From positions 1 through 20,893 of the forward strand of contig NZ_CAAKNY010000030.1 of the NCBI RefSeq assembly GCF_901212495.1: a stretch of 20,893 nt of DNA, written 5' to 3'. Source of the stretch: Collinsella aerofaciens. Lineage in GTDB: Bacteria; Actinomycetota; Coriobacteriia; Coriobacteriales; Coriobacteriaceae. Below, piece after piece: positions 8,475 to 15,700 of the stretch; positions within the stretch are counted from its first letter, which is position 1; every line of letters starts with the position of its first letter. The notes under the pieces were generated by a model. It was given only the letters and a program-made list of their open reading frames with translations, did no database searches and had not been told where the DNA came from. The translations under genes were made by a program, and so were the position numbers.

Positions 8475-8725
8475 CACTTGGGGACGTTCTTAAACGACTG
8501 GTCGCAGGTATTTTTCTCCTCTGGGAGCAGTTCAGCGCAAGGGGCGTCGCCTGGATATTCCGACGGCGCCCCATTCTGCACTTGGACGTTCTTGTTTGAC
8601 TAGTCATTTAAGAACGTCCCCAATGAGTGTCCGCAGAATGAGAGTGTAGGCACTCATTGGGGACGTACTTAAATGAGTGGCAGTTGGGGACACTCCTTGT
8701 CGAATGTGGCGGCTGTCGAATGTGG
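8475..8725. repeat. Cluster of GGGGAC palindromic repeats
   Basis: Several units are packed here. CACTTGGGGACGTTC starts at 8475. A GGGGCG/CGGCGCCCC hairpin spans 8541-8571. A palindrome of two 21-nt arms spans 8582-8623. A 30-bp unit at 8651-8680 is identical to one at 15395-15424. GGGGACACTCC lies at 8686-8696, followed by two copies of TGTCGAATGTGG at 8698-8709 and 8714-8725. The cluster fills the gap between the DUF4143 promoter and the DUF1593 stop codon. I see no gene in it; an apparent ORF beginning in the 30-bp unit is only the repeat plus DUF1593 antisense sequence. Confidence 0.85.
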
Positions 8726-8737
8726 ACGCCGTCCTTG

Positions 8738-10249
8738 CTATGCCACGGTCACGGCGACCTGGGCGTAGCGGGTGCAGGGGCGTTCGGCGCGCGTCTGGAC
8801 GGTGAGGGTGAGCACGAAGCGGTCGCCGGGTCGTGCGTCGGCGGGCACGATGAAAGCGGCGTCCATCGCGCATTCATGCCACGGCGACAGATCCTGGACG
8901 CCTGCATAGCTCGACGGGTCCACGGCGACATCCCAATGCGCATCGAAGCCTCTGCCGTCGGGGTCGACGATGGTCGCTGAAAGGGCGACACGCTCACCGG
9001 CTGAAGCACTGCGGTCGGTCGTAACCTCGACAATATGTGCTGGATGTGAGCAGGTGGCCGGATCATGGGCGCACCATTGTGCGCGGGCGGCAAAGTCCTC
9101 CTGATACGCTCGCAGGTAGGGATTGGGATTGTCATCTGCGGGCGTGCCGATGGCGGCAAAACCGGCGGGTGCGGCCGCATCGGGATGCCCATCAAGAAAC
9201 ATACGGCCGAGTAGCGTGTCGAAGTCGCGGTCGTCAATACCGCGCAGGCCAAACGGCAGCAGCGGAATATAGGTCATGCTGTCGCCTTCGGCCATAAAAT
9301 CGCCGCGCTCAAACTGCATCGCGGGCACGCCTTCTAGGCCCCAATCCAGACGGGCATGCTTGCCAAACTGAAAGCGCTCGGGCTCGTTTTCGTAGACCTT
9401 GCCGTCGCCATAGAGCATATAGCGTGCCATAAGGGGGCCGTTGCCCTGCGTGAGATTCTGCTCGGGCCAGGGAGCCTTAAACAGCGGCAGCGTATCGGGC
9501 TGAGCCATCTTGGCGTCGAAATAGTTTCCATACATATAGGGCGTACGCCAAAAGATGAGCTTGGGAAAGAGCTCACGCCCATGGTCGAGCCACGAGTTGT
9601 CCTGTCCCACGCCATTGGCAACGCCACTCACGCGCACCTTCTGATAGACCCGCTGCTGCACGGCAGGCCATTCGGGCGTGGCGCGATAACGTTCGGCAAT
9701 ACTCATGAGGGCACGAACGATGGTGTTCATGCCACCCCAGCTGAGCAGCCACAGCGTGCGAGGGTCGTCATCCATGATGGCGTCGGCGATGACGCGCGAC
9801 CCTTCAGTCTCCTCAGTCACGTCACCCTCAAAAGCAACATTTCCCACAAACGTACGCTCGATCATCTGCGCGGGTGTGGGAAACGGCGGCTCGTCGGCAG
9901 CGTCCGCATTCGCCTGCAACTGCGGCCAAGCCTGGGCATATTCATTGCTCCAGAGACTCTCAATCCAATGCTCGGGAAACGGACGATACTCACGAAGCTC
10001 CCCAGCCAGTGGATCGGGCTCATGAGGCACAACATCCCAGGTATAAGAGCGACGCCCCTTAGTCCGCCAATGCGGATTTACCTCGCCCAGCGTATGAACC
10101 CCATCGCCAAGAAAGTGATACTGCGAAGCCGTATACACCACAGCCTCAACATCAAGCAAGTTAAGATACAGAGCCAAATGAACAAGCGAGTTCATATCGT
10201 CGACTTCCATATCGGTAGTAACAATCGCCCGAGTCAAATTCTGAGACAT
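8738..10249 (-). CDS. DUF1593 nucleoside-hydrolase-like protein (Sde182 type)
   Basis: The 503-residue product matches the DUF1593/Sde182 architecture. An N-terminal nucleoside-hydrolase-like domain (about 1-330) carries the acidic TTDMEVDDMNS (11-21), which resembles the calcium-binding DxDxxxDD loop of nucleoside hydrolases. A C-terminal Ig-like beta domain ends near VTLTVQTRAERPCTRYAQVAVTV. Members near polysaccharide genes have been linked to cellulose binding, but no reaction is firmly known to me. There is no signal peptide, unlike many secreted relatives. The ATG at 10249 has GGAG eight bases upstream; the in-frame TTG at 10267 has no site. It lies downstream of the large hydrolase gene on the same strand, 266 bp away with a long palindrome between them, so joint transcription is uncertain. 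Confidence 0.85.
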   Translation of the reverse strand: MSQNLTRAIVTTDMEVDDMNSLVHLALYLNLLDVEAVVYTASQYHFLGDGVHTLGEVNPHWRTKGRRSYTWDVVPHEPDPLAGELREYRPFPEHWIESLWSNEYAQAWPQLQANADAADEPPFPTPAQMIERTFVGNVAFEGDVTEETEGSRVIADAIMDDDPRTLWLLSWGGMNTIVRALMSIAERYRATPEWPAVQQRVYQKVRVSGVANGVGQDNSWLDHGRELFPKLIFWRTPYMYGNYFDAKMAQPDTLPLFKAPWPEQNLTQGNGPLMARYMLYGDGKVYENEPERFQFGKHARLDWGLEGVPAMQFERGDFMAEGDSMTYIPLLPFGLRGIDDRDFDTLLGRMFLDGHPDAAAPAGFAAIGTPADDNPNPYLRAYQEDFAARAQWCAHDPATCSHPAHIVEVTTDRSASAGERVALSATIVDPDGRGFDAHWDVAVDPSSYAGVQDLSPWHECAMDAAFIVPADARPGDRFVLTLTVQTRAERPCTRYAQVAVTVA

Positions 10250-10378
10250 AAGCAAAGCTCCAACCAAAATAATTTCAGCCAGTTACGCGCAAGGCAAGAC
10301 GGGGCCCACGCCCCCATCGCCACCGACCCAGCGTGCTGCCGGAAGCGCTCGTCCAGCGTTTCGAACAACGTTAACTTA

Positions 10379-10505
10379 GGGGGTCCTGACCTTTAGTTTT
10401 GTAAACATTCCGCAGCGCGGGCCCCGCTTATCCGATGCTCCGAAGGAGCAGGATAAGCGGGGCTCATGCGCGAGGACGTTTACAAAACTAAAGGTCAGGA
10501 CCCCC
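10379..10505. repeat. 127-bp palindromic element with perfect 28-bp arms
   Basis: The outer arms at 10379-10406 and 10478-10505 are perfect inverted repeats starting GGGGGTCCTGACC. Inside, GGCCCCGCTTATCC pairs with GGATAAGCGGGGC, and a central GCTCC/GGAGC hairpin closes the structure. The element lies between the stop codon of the large hydrolase (10516) and the start of the DUF1593 gene and is 10 bp from the former. It has no ORF. The size and perfection suggest a recent non-autonomous insertion, which may also stop transcription. Confidence 0.85.
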
Positions 10506-10515
10506 GATGGGATGG

Positions 10516-11853
10516 TTACCTCGAAACTCTGGCCGACCACTCCCAGCAGCCCACCGGCTCGCCGTCGATGAGTACGTTGCCCCCGTCGAAGTCTTGATAA
10601 CACAGGTCGTTGAATTGGTGGATCCACACGCCGTGGTTGAACGTCTTCTTGGGCGAGCCGTCGGCTTCGCGATACACGCCGGTCAGGTCTTCGACATGGC
10701 TAAAGTAGGTGAGGTGCACGTTGGCGCCGGCATCGCGCAGACGCGCCGTGAGCGGCAGCACGGTCTGTTGCGGCGGCACGAGCTCGTCGCCCTTGGAGTG
10801 CGTAAACCACAGCGGCGTCTTGGCGAGCGCGGCTACGTCCTCGTCCGTGGCGTTGTACCACGGGGCGCAGCAGGGAAGGCCCGCGGCGAAGAAATCGGGG
10901 TAGTCGGCGCACAGGCGCAGGGTCATAAAGCCGCCGTTGGAAAGGCCGGCGACCACGATGCGGTCGGTGTCGATGCGGTCGGCATGCTCGGCGACAAACT
11001 CGTCGATAAGCGCTTTGAGCACGGGGGAGTAGATGCTCTGGTTGGAGTGACCAAGCTGCTCGACGCCGTTGTCCATCCAAAACGTGGGCGACTGCGGCAC
11101 GAGCACCCAGGCAAAGCCGCCAAAGTAGCGCTGAATCTGCGCCTGGCTAATGGCCGTCACGCGATTGCCGATATAGGCACGCGTGGCGCCTTCGCCTTGC
11201 GTGGTGCCCTTGCCCTCGCCGGCGCCGTGCAGATACACCACGAGCGGCGCCTTTTGGGGCACGGCCGTGGCCTCGGGCGCAAAGGGGTTGAAGCATGCCG
11301 AGTCCTCGGCCTTAAAGCTGGGCTCAAAGAAGCCGTATTCGAGCGCGATGCCGTCGACGGCGGTCTTTTGCGTGGCGTTGCTCCAGCCTTTGAGCGCGGG
11401 GCAGATATCGCCACGGCAGGTGTCGAAGACCAGGCCGCAGGTGGGATCGTCGCCGTCGTTGCCAGGAAGAGCTGTGAGCTGCGTGATACGCAGCTGGTCA
11501 TCGAGCATGTGCGAGCCCATGACGCTGCCTTCGATGGTCTTGGTCAGGCGCTGCTCGGCGACCTCGAGCGCCACATGGGTGCCCACGGCGAGCTTACGGC
11601 CGTCCTCGTTGCACGGATAAGCGGTGAGGACGTTGACATAGCCCACAGAGGGCGCGGCATGATCTGCGCCGCGCTCCTTGCACATCAGGACCTCGCCCGT
11701 GCGCTCGTGACGCTCTACATATATATGGAAGGTGTTTGCGTCGATGTCGTTGGCGTGTACGGTGCAGGGCAGGTCGAGTACGACCTTGCTGATCCAGGGG
11801 CCAAAGTCGCCCAAGGTGGTGACGGTTGCGTACGTACACGATTTGAGTTCCAT
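10516..11853 (-). CDS. Large alpha/beta hydrolase (EstA/prolyl-oligopeptidase-like)
   Basis: A 445-residue serine hydrolase. An N-terminal beta-rich region (about 1-125) resembles the Ig-like domain of EstA-type esterases. The catalytic domain (about 165-445) shows YLHGAG (207-212), the nucleophile elbow GLSNGG with Ser305, Asp356 in HSKGDELVPP, and a histidine in NHGVWIH (His407 or His412). There is no signal peptide. The Shine-Dalgarno sequence AGGGAGGC (complement of 11859-11866) lies about six bases before the ATG, the strongest site in this part of the window. It is divergent from the PTS gene at 12343 and shares its control region, which suggests co-regulation with sugar uptake. It could be a carbohydrate esterase, a feruloyl esterase-like enzyme or a peptidase; the sequence does not settle this. 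Confidence 0.85.
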   Translation of the reverse strand: MELKSCTYATVTTLGDFGPWISKVVLDLPCTVHANDIDANTFHIYVERHERTGEVLMCKERGADHAAPSVGYVNVLTAYPCNEDGRKLAVGTHVALEVAEQRLTKTIEGSVMGSHMLDDQLRITQLTALPGNDGDDPTCGLVFDTCRGDICPALKGWSNATQKTAVDGIALEYGFFEPSFKAEDSACFNPFAPEATAVPQKAPLVVYLHGAGEGKGTTQGEGATRAYIGNRVTAISQAQIQRYFGGFAWVLVPQSPTFWMDNGVEQLGHSNQSIYSPVLKALIDEFVAEHADRIDTDRIVVAGLSNGGFMTLRLCADYPDFFAAGLPCCAPWYNATDEDVAALAKTPLWFTHSKGDELVPPQQTVLPLTARLRDAGANVHLTYFSHVEDLTGVYREADGSPKKTFNHGVWIHQFNDLCYQDFDGGNVLIDGEPVGCWEWSARVSR

Positions 11854-11902
11854 GAGCTGCCTCCCTTGCGCGGTGAATGCCTAACATTCGCGGCAATACA
11901 AT

Positions 11903-11999
11903 CTAAACATGTTTAGTGTAATCCAGAATTACAGAATAGCCAGATGAACTCGACAAAAAGTCATAGTAAGCAGGTGATGAACTACTAAACATATGTTTA
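11903..11999. promoter_or_regulatory. Two TAAACA/TGTTTA dyads flanking the hydrolase promoter
   Basis: CTAAACATGTTTAG (11903-11916) and TAAACATATGTTTA (11986-11999) are perfect 14-bp palindromes. The first lies just after the predicted start of transcription of the reverse-strand hydrolase gene and the second about 65 bp upstream. This pairing is typical of repressor sites. The regulator is not in the window. Confidence 0.6.
11928..11956 (-). promoter_or_regulatory. Predicted promoter of the large hydrolase gene
   Basis: On the minus strand TTGTCG (11956-11951) and TGTAAT (11933-11928) are separated by 17 bp, a good sigma-70-type fit (five of six in the -10). The predicted start near 11921 gives a leader of about 70 nt. 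Confidence 0.6.
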
Positions 12000-12172
12000 C
12001 TACCTTCTAGCAGGGGTTTTGTTGTTGAGTTGATAGGTTATGGAGGTGTTCATTAAAGCAAAAGCCCACGTAGACAGCTATATATCAATACAGAAGCAAG
12101 GGGACGATTTGCTGCTGTTCAGTTACGTTCACCCCCGATTTCCTACCGTTCACCGGACTGTAGACGGCAAAT

Positions 12173-12202
12173 TTGCCATAAATTTGGTGCTCCGTGTAAA
12201 CT
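12173..12202 (+). promoter_or_regulatory. Possible promoter of the second PTS gene
   Basis: TTGCCA (12173-12178) and TAAACT (12197-12202) are 18 bp apart. The -35 overlaps the perfect palindrome GGCAAATTTGCC (12166-12177). The -10 is a modest match. The rest of 11854-12342 holds the dyads listed here and no supported gene. Confidence 0.4.
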
Positions 12203-12237
12203 AAAGCACGTAAACGTTCAGTAAACACTTTGTTTAC
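12196..12237. promoter_or_regulatory. GTAAAC/GTTTAC operator cluster before the second PTS gene
   Basis: GTAAAC occurs at 12196, 12210 and 12221. The last forms a dyad, GTAAACA-CTT-TGTTTAC, at 12221-12237. The half-site matches the dyads at 11903-11999, so one regulator may bind across the divergent region. The dyad lies just downstream of the predicted start of transcription. Confidence 0.55.
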
Positions 12238-12342
12238 AAAAGCGTATCCAAGGGTCTGGCAACCGTAAGGGGTTATAGTCGCCGGGCCAAAGGCGTGCCT
12301 AAGCCCAAGGGGCTGGCACACGAAGATATGGGGAGGGGTCCC

Positions 12343-13770
12343 ATGGCAGTAGATAACAAGCAGATTGCCACCGATGTCCTCGAGCTCGTGGGCGGCGCGG
12401 AGAATGTTTCCGTTGCCACCAACTGCATGACGCGCCTGCGTCTGACGCTCAAGGATAACAACAAGGCCGACGTGGAGAAGATCAAGAAGGTCAAGGGCGT
12501 TCTGGGTTGCCAGTTCGCCGGTAGCCAGCTCCAGGTCATCATTGGCCAGAACGTGCCCAAGGTGCTCGCCGAGTTCGTCGCCATCTCCGGCGTCAAGCAG
12601 GGTGAGGCCGTCAACGAGAACCTCGATGCTCCCAAGGAGAAGTTCGAGCTCAAGAACCTGCCCAATATCATCCTCGACTATCTGTCCGGCTCCATGACCC
12701 AGCTGATCCCGCTGCTCATGGCTGGCGGTCTGTTCCGCACCATCGCCGCGGTCCTCGGCCCCACCATGCTCGGCGTTCTCTCCGATACCGATCCGACCTA
12801 CACGTTCCTCTACACCACCCTGTACGAGGCCACGTTTACCTTTATCCCCATCTACCTGGGCTATGCCGCTGCTAAGAAGCTCGGCGCCTCTCCGGTTCTG
12901 GGCATGCTCCTCGGCGGCGCTCTCATGGCCCCGTCCGTCGTGAGTGTCGCGACTCAGGAGGGTGGCGGAATCATCTCCGTCTACGGCATCCAGATCGCCG
13001 CTGCCAACTACCAGCAGTCCGTCCTGCCGATCATCCTTTCGGTGCCTGTCCTCTACTTCGTCGAGAAGTTCTTTAAGAAGGTCATGCCCGACGTGCTCTC
13101 CACGGTCTTCACGCCGTTTTGCACCATGATCGTCACCATCCCCATCGCCTTCATAGTCCTCGCCCCCATCGGCAACGAGATCGGCAACCTCATCGCCAAC
13201 GCCCTCTTTGGTCTTGCTGACCTTGGCGGTATCGGTATCCTGATCGTTATGGCCATCCTCGGCGCCTTCTGGCAGCTCTTCGTGGTCTGCGGCATGCACA
13301 TGCCCGTCATCCTGCTCGCTCAGGTTCAGATCATCGCCGCCGGCTACGATCCCTTCGTCTTCGTTTCCACCAACTGCGCTATGGCCGCTGTCTGGGGTTG
13401 CGCCTTCGGTGCCTTCCTCAAGATGAAGAACCCCGACGAGAAGGGTCTTGCCCTGGGTTACGTCATCTCCGCTATCGCCGGTGGCGTCACCGAGCCCGCG
13501 CTCTTCGGTATCCTCATGCGCTTCCGTCGCACCATGCTCGGCATGTTCATCGGCGGTGCCATCGGCGCTGTGTTCTCCGGCCTCATGGGTGTTACCTACT
13601 ACCTGGCCGGCGGCGCCTCCAACTTCCTGGTCTTCACCAACTACCTGCAGGGTGGCCAGATGAACACCGTCTGGGCTATCGTCGGCATGGCAATCTCCTT
13701 TGTCATCGCCGCTGCCGTCGTCTACGTGGCCGGCTTCTCCAAGGAGGAGCTCGCCGAGATGGAGGCCTAA
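12343..13770 (+). CDS. PTS EIIBC permease, beta-glucoside-type
   Basis: This second EIIBC permease (475 residues) takes up and phosphorylates a sugar or glycoside. The EIIB domain (about 1-85) has the phosphocysteine Cys28 in TNCMTRLRL. The EIIC domain follows from about residue 105, with many hydrophobic spans and the motif GGVTEPALFGI near 380. No EIIA domain is fused. It is not a copy of the permease at 1698-3068: the EIIB domains are similar but the membrane parts are clearly different and codon use here is GC-rich. GGGAGG (12331-12336) precedes the ATG by six bases; the in-frame ATG at 12328 lacks a site. The gene stands alone before a terminator, with the DUF4038 glycosidase next. No antiterminator gene is adjacent; the upstream dyads suggest a DNA-binding repressor. 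The substrate is unknown. Confidence 0.93.
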   Translation: MAVDNKQIATDVLELVGGAENVSVATNCMTRLRLTLKDNNKADVEKIKKVKGVLGCQFAGSQLQVIIGQNVPKVLAEFVAISGVKQGEAVNENLDAPKEKFELKNLPNIILDYLSGSMTQLIPLLMAGGLFRTIAAVLGPTMLGVLSDTDPTYTFLYTTLYEATFTFIPIYLGYAAAKKLGASPVLGMLLGGALMAPSVVSVATQEGGGIISVYGIQIAAANYQQSVLPIILSVPVLYFVEKFFKKVMPDVLSTVFTPFCTMIVTIPIAFIVLAPIGNEIGNLIANALFGLADLGGIGILIVMAILGAFWQLFVVCGMHMPVILLAQVQIIAAGYDPFVFVSTNCAMAAVWGCAFGAFLKMKNPDEKGLALGYVISAIAGGVTEPALFGILMRFRRTMLGMFIGGAIGAVFSGLMGVTYYLAGGASNFLVFTNYLQGGQMNTVWAIVGMAISFVIAAAVVYVAGFSKEELAEMEA

Positions 13771-13811
13771 GGCCAAGCCATTCGGTCGCATAAGACCTCA
13801 CCTACACGACA

Positions 13812-13848
13812 GGGCCCCGTCAGGCGTAAGCCCGGCGGGGCCCTTCTT
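13812..13848 (+). terminator. Intrinsic terminator after the second PTS gene
   Basis: GGGCCCCG (13812-13819) pairs with CGGGGCCC (13836-13843), followed by TTCTT. The short U-tract makes it moderate. It separates the permease from the glycosidase gene. Confidence 0.75.
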
Positions 13849-13887
13849 GCAAGGTAGACTAATGGAGGCGGGTGAGATTCGCCCGCG

Positions 13888-13955
13888 AGGGTTTGCCAAG
13901 CGGCGGGGGCTTTCGCGCGGGGTTACCGCGAAAGCCCCCGGCGGTTCGCAAATCC
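13888..13955 (+). other. Long hairpin in the leader of the DUF4038 gene
   Basis: GGCGGGGGCTTTCGCG at about 13902-13916 pairs with the complementary CGCGAAAGCCCCCG (13927-13940), and outer bases GTTTGC and GCAAAT extend the stem to nearly 30 bp. It ends 25 bp before the start codon, with CTTTAT following. It could act as a second terminator/attenuator or protect the mRNA 5' end. Confidence 0.7.
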
Positions 13956-13979
13956 TTTATCAAACGAAAGGACATGCAG

Positions 13980-15293
13980 ATGAGTTTGGGAAAGCTGACC
14001 GTCAACGGTCGCCAGGACGGCTTTTTGTGCGAGGGCAAGCCGTTCTTTTGGTTTGCCGATACGTGCTGGAGCGCATTTACGAGCATTGCCGAGGACGACT
14101 GGGACTACTACCTGACCCGCCGTGCCGAGCAGGGCATGAACATGCTGCAGATCAACACGCTGCCGCAGTGGGATCGCTGCTGCCCCGACCTGGGCATTTG
14201 GCCCTATGCCAGCGAGGATGGCGTGCACTTTGATTGGTCCCGTCCCAACCAGGAGTACTGGGACCGTGCCGCTGTCATGTGCCGCGCTGCCGTCGAGCAC
14301 GGCATTCGTCCGGCACTCGTGCTTATGTGGTGCAACTACGTGCCCGGCACCTGGGGCGCCAAGATTGCCGAGCATTGCGGTGCCGAGGTTATGCCGCACG
14401 AGGAGGTTCGCGCCCACGTTGCCCGCGTCGTCGAGAACTTGGGCGAGTTCGACCCCGTCTACGTGGTGGCGGGCGATACCGACTTTACCAGCGATGAGGC
14501 GATTGCCTACTACGAGGACGCCCTCGACGAAGTCGTCAAACGCGCGCCCGAGGCCCTGCGCACCATGCATATCAACCGCGGCAATCGCACCATTCCGGCA
14601 CAGTACCTGGACCGTCTGGACTTTTACATGTTCCAGCCCGGCCACAACTACGAGGGCCAGCCCGAGGCCTGGCGCCTGCCGCGGGACTTTACCGCCAACT
14701 ATCCCAAAAAGCCGATGGTCAACTCCGAGCCCTGCTACGAGCAGATGGGTGCGTCGCGCAACGTGTACTGGCGCTTTACCGCGCAGGATTGCCGCGCGAG
14801 CGTATGGTCGAGCATTCTTGCCGGTGCCAGTGCCGGCGTGACCTACGGCGCACACGGCGTTTGGAACTGGCAGACGTCGCGCAGCCAAGGCTCGGTGCTG
14901 GGCGAGGGCTTCGACATGCCGTTCCGCTGGCAAGAGTGCCTGCAGTTTGCAGGTGTTTGGGACTTTGGCCTGATCGAACACGTGCTTGCCGGCCTGGGCG
15001 CTACGGCTGCCGACGACGCGCTTGCCGTGGTTCCGGCGCAGGAGCTCCTCGATGACGCGCACGAGGCCATCCGTGTGGCACGCGTTGGCGATCGCGTCGT
15101 CACGTACCTGCCGCGCACCACGGCGCTCAAGTTTAAGCTCGACGGCGCGCGCGGCTGGACGGCGACGGTCCTCGACATGGAGGACAAGCGCATCGCCAAG
15201 CTGCCCGTCCGCGACAACGGCGACGGCACCGTGCGCGTGGCCCAGCATCCCTTTGAGCACGACGCTCTGGTGATCCTGGCCCCCGGGCGCTAA
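13980..15293 (+). CDS. DUF4038 (apiosidase-like) glycoside hydrolase
   Basis: A 437-residue TIM-barrel glycosidase of the DUF4038 group, now linked to GH140 apiosidases. The N-terminal motif GKPFFWFADTCWSAF (19-33) is typical. Asp166/Asp168 in VVAGDTDF and Glu250 in VNSEPCYE are the likely catalytic acids. A beta domain (about 350-437) closes the protein. There is no signal peptide, so it acts on imported oligosaccharides. GAAAGGA (13966-13972) is seven bases before the chosen ATG; ATG 13974 is too close. It follows the PTS gene by 209 bp with a terminator and a long hairpin between. Apiose release is an extrapolation: the family is broad and other glycosides are possible. Next downstream is the tail of a second glycosidase, so the locus may once have encoded two enzymes. 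Confidence 0.85.
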   Translation: MSLGKLTVNGRQDGFLCEGKPFFWFADTCWSAFTSIAEDDWDYYLTRRAEQGMNMLQINTLPQWDRCCPDLGIWPYASEDGVHFDWSRPNQEYWDRAAVMCRAAVEHGIRPALVLMWCNYVPGTWGAKIAEHCGAEVMPHEEVRAHVARVVENLGEFDPVYVVAGDTDFTSDEAIAYYEDALDEVVKRAPEALRTMHINRGNRTIPAQYLDRLDFYMFQPGHNYEGQPEAWRLPRDFTANYPKKPMVNSEPCYEQMGASRNVYWRFTAQDCRASVWSSILAGASAGVTYGAHGVWNWQTSRSQGSVLGEGFDMPFRWQECLQFAGVWDFGLIEHVLAGLGATAADDALAVVPAQELLDDAHEAIRVARVGDRVVTYLPRTTALKFKLDGARGWTATVLDMEDKRIAKLPVRDNGDGTVRVAQHPFEHDALVILAPGR

Positions 15294-15337
15294 CGGCTCT
15301 TCTCCAACATTTACAACCCAGTCCCTTTCATTAGGCT

Positions 15338-15395
15338 GCGACGGAATGGTTCCTGTATGACGGCTTTAAGCTGCCAAGGGGAGCCATTCTGCCGC
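15338..15395. other. Imperfect inverted repeat after the DUF4038 gene
   Basis: GCGACGGAATGGTTCC (15338-15353) pairs imperfectly with GGAGCCATTCTGCCGC (15380-15395) and abuts the 30-bp repeat at 15395. It probably belongs to the same mobile palindrome; CCATTCTGC also precedes a GGAC repeat at 8571-8579. Confidence 0.55.
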
Positions 15396-15424
15396 ACTCA
15401 TTGGGGACGTACTTAAATGAGTGG
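15395..15424. repeat. 30-bp GGGGAC repeat, identical to 8651-8680
   Basis: All 30 bases match the copy at 8651-8680. The ends CACTCATT and AAATGAGTG form a stem around GGGGACGTACTT. In-frame reading of both copies gives the same MGTYLNEW start (from TTG), which creates false gene starts. Confidence 0.9.
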
Positions 15425-15589
15425 TCTCGTGAGTTTGAGGGCGCGGCGGGTGCTCGTTACAAGGTGGGTGCCGTGGACACATGGGACATGACGGAGGAGG
15501 AGCTTCCCGGAACCTTTGAGGGCAAGTTCCGCATCGACCTCCCTAATAAACAATATATGCTGCTTCGTCTGACCAAAGTGGAGGCGTAA
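15425..15589 (+). pseudogene. C-terminal remnant of a DUF5605-type glycoside hydrolase
   Basis: About 54 codons remain, ending at TAA 15587-15589. VGAVDTWDMTEEELPGTFEG and the following KFRIDLPNKQYMLLRL resemble the C-terminal beta domain of DUF5060/DUF4038/DUF5605 glycosidases, which typically ends with an IDTWNMT...G.F.I.LP.K.YMA.R pattern. The catalytic part is missing. The reading frame runs upstream only into the 30-bp GGGGAC repeat, so the gene was probably truncated by a deletion or insertion at that repeat. A TTG in the repeat could start a 62-residue peptide, but no Shine-Dalgarno sequence is present and I do not think it is a working gene. The family call is from recall of the motif. 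Confidence 0.65.
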
Positions 15590-15700
15590 AACAGAGAGAT
15601 AATCGGCTCCGGGCGCGATTTGCGCATGACCTTCATAAGGGCAGCCCCTGTGGTGGTCGCGGCGATGCACGTCCGGGGCTATGGCGCGTGAGGAGCGAAT

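Noticed and set aside
8657..8980. A plus-strand ORF starting MGTYLNEW
   Set aside because: The start comes from the 30-bp repeat and the rest is antisense to the DUF1593 gene.
12040..12204. A 54-residue plus-strand ORF in the divergent control region before the second PTS gene
   Set aside because: It has no convincing Shine-Dalgarno sequence, and it overlaps the GGCAAATTTGCC palindrome, the possible promoter and the first GTAAAC half-site. It would be worth revisiting if conserved in relatives.
12085..13791. A 568-residue minus-strand ORF across the second PTS gene
   Set aside because: Its composition (Gly, Asp, Glu and His-rich, no hydrophobic core) is that of an antisense frame of a membrane protein gene.
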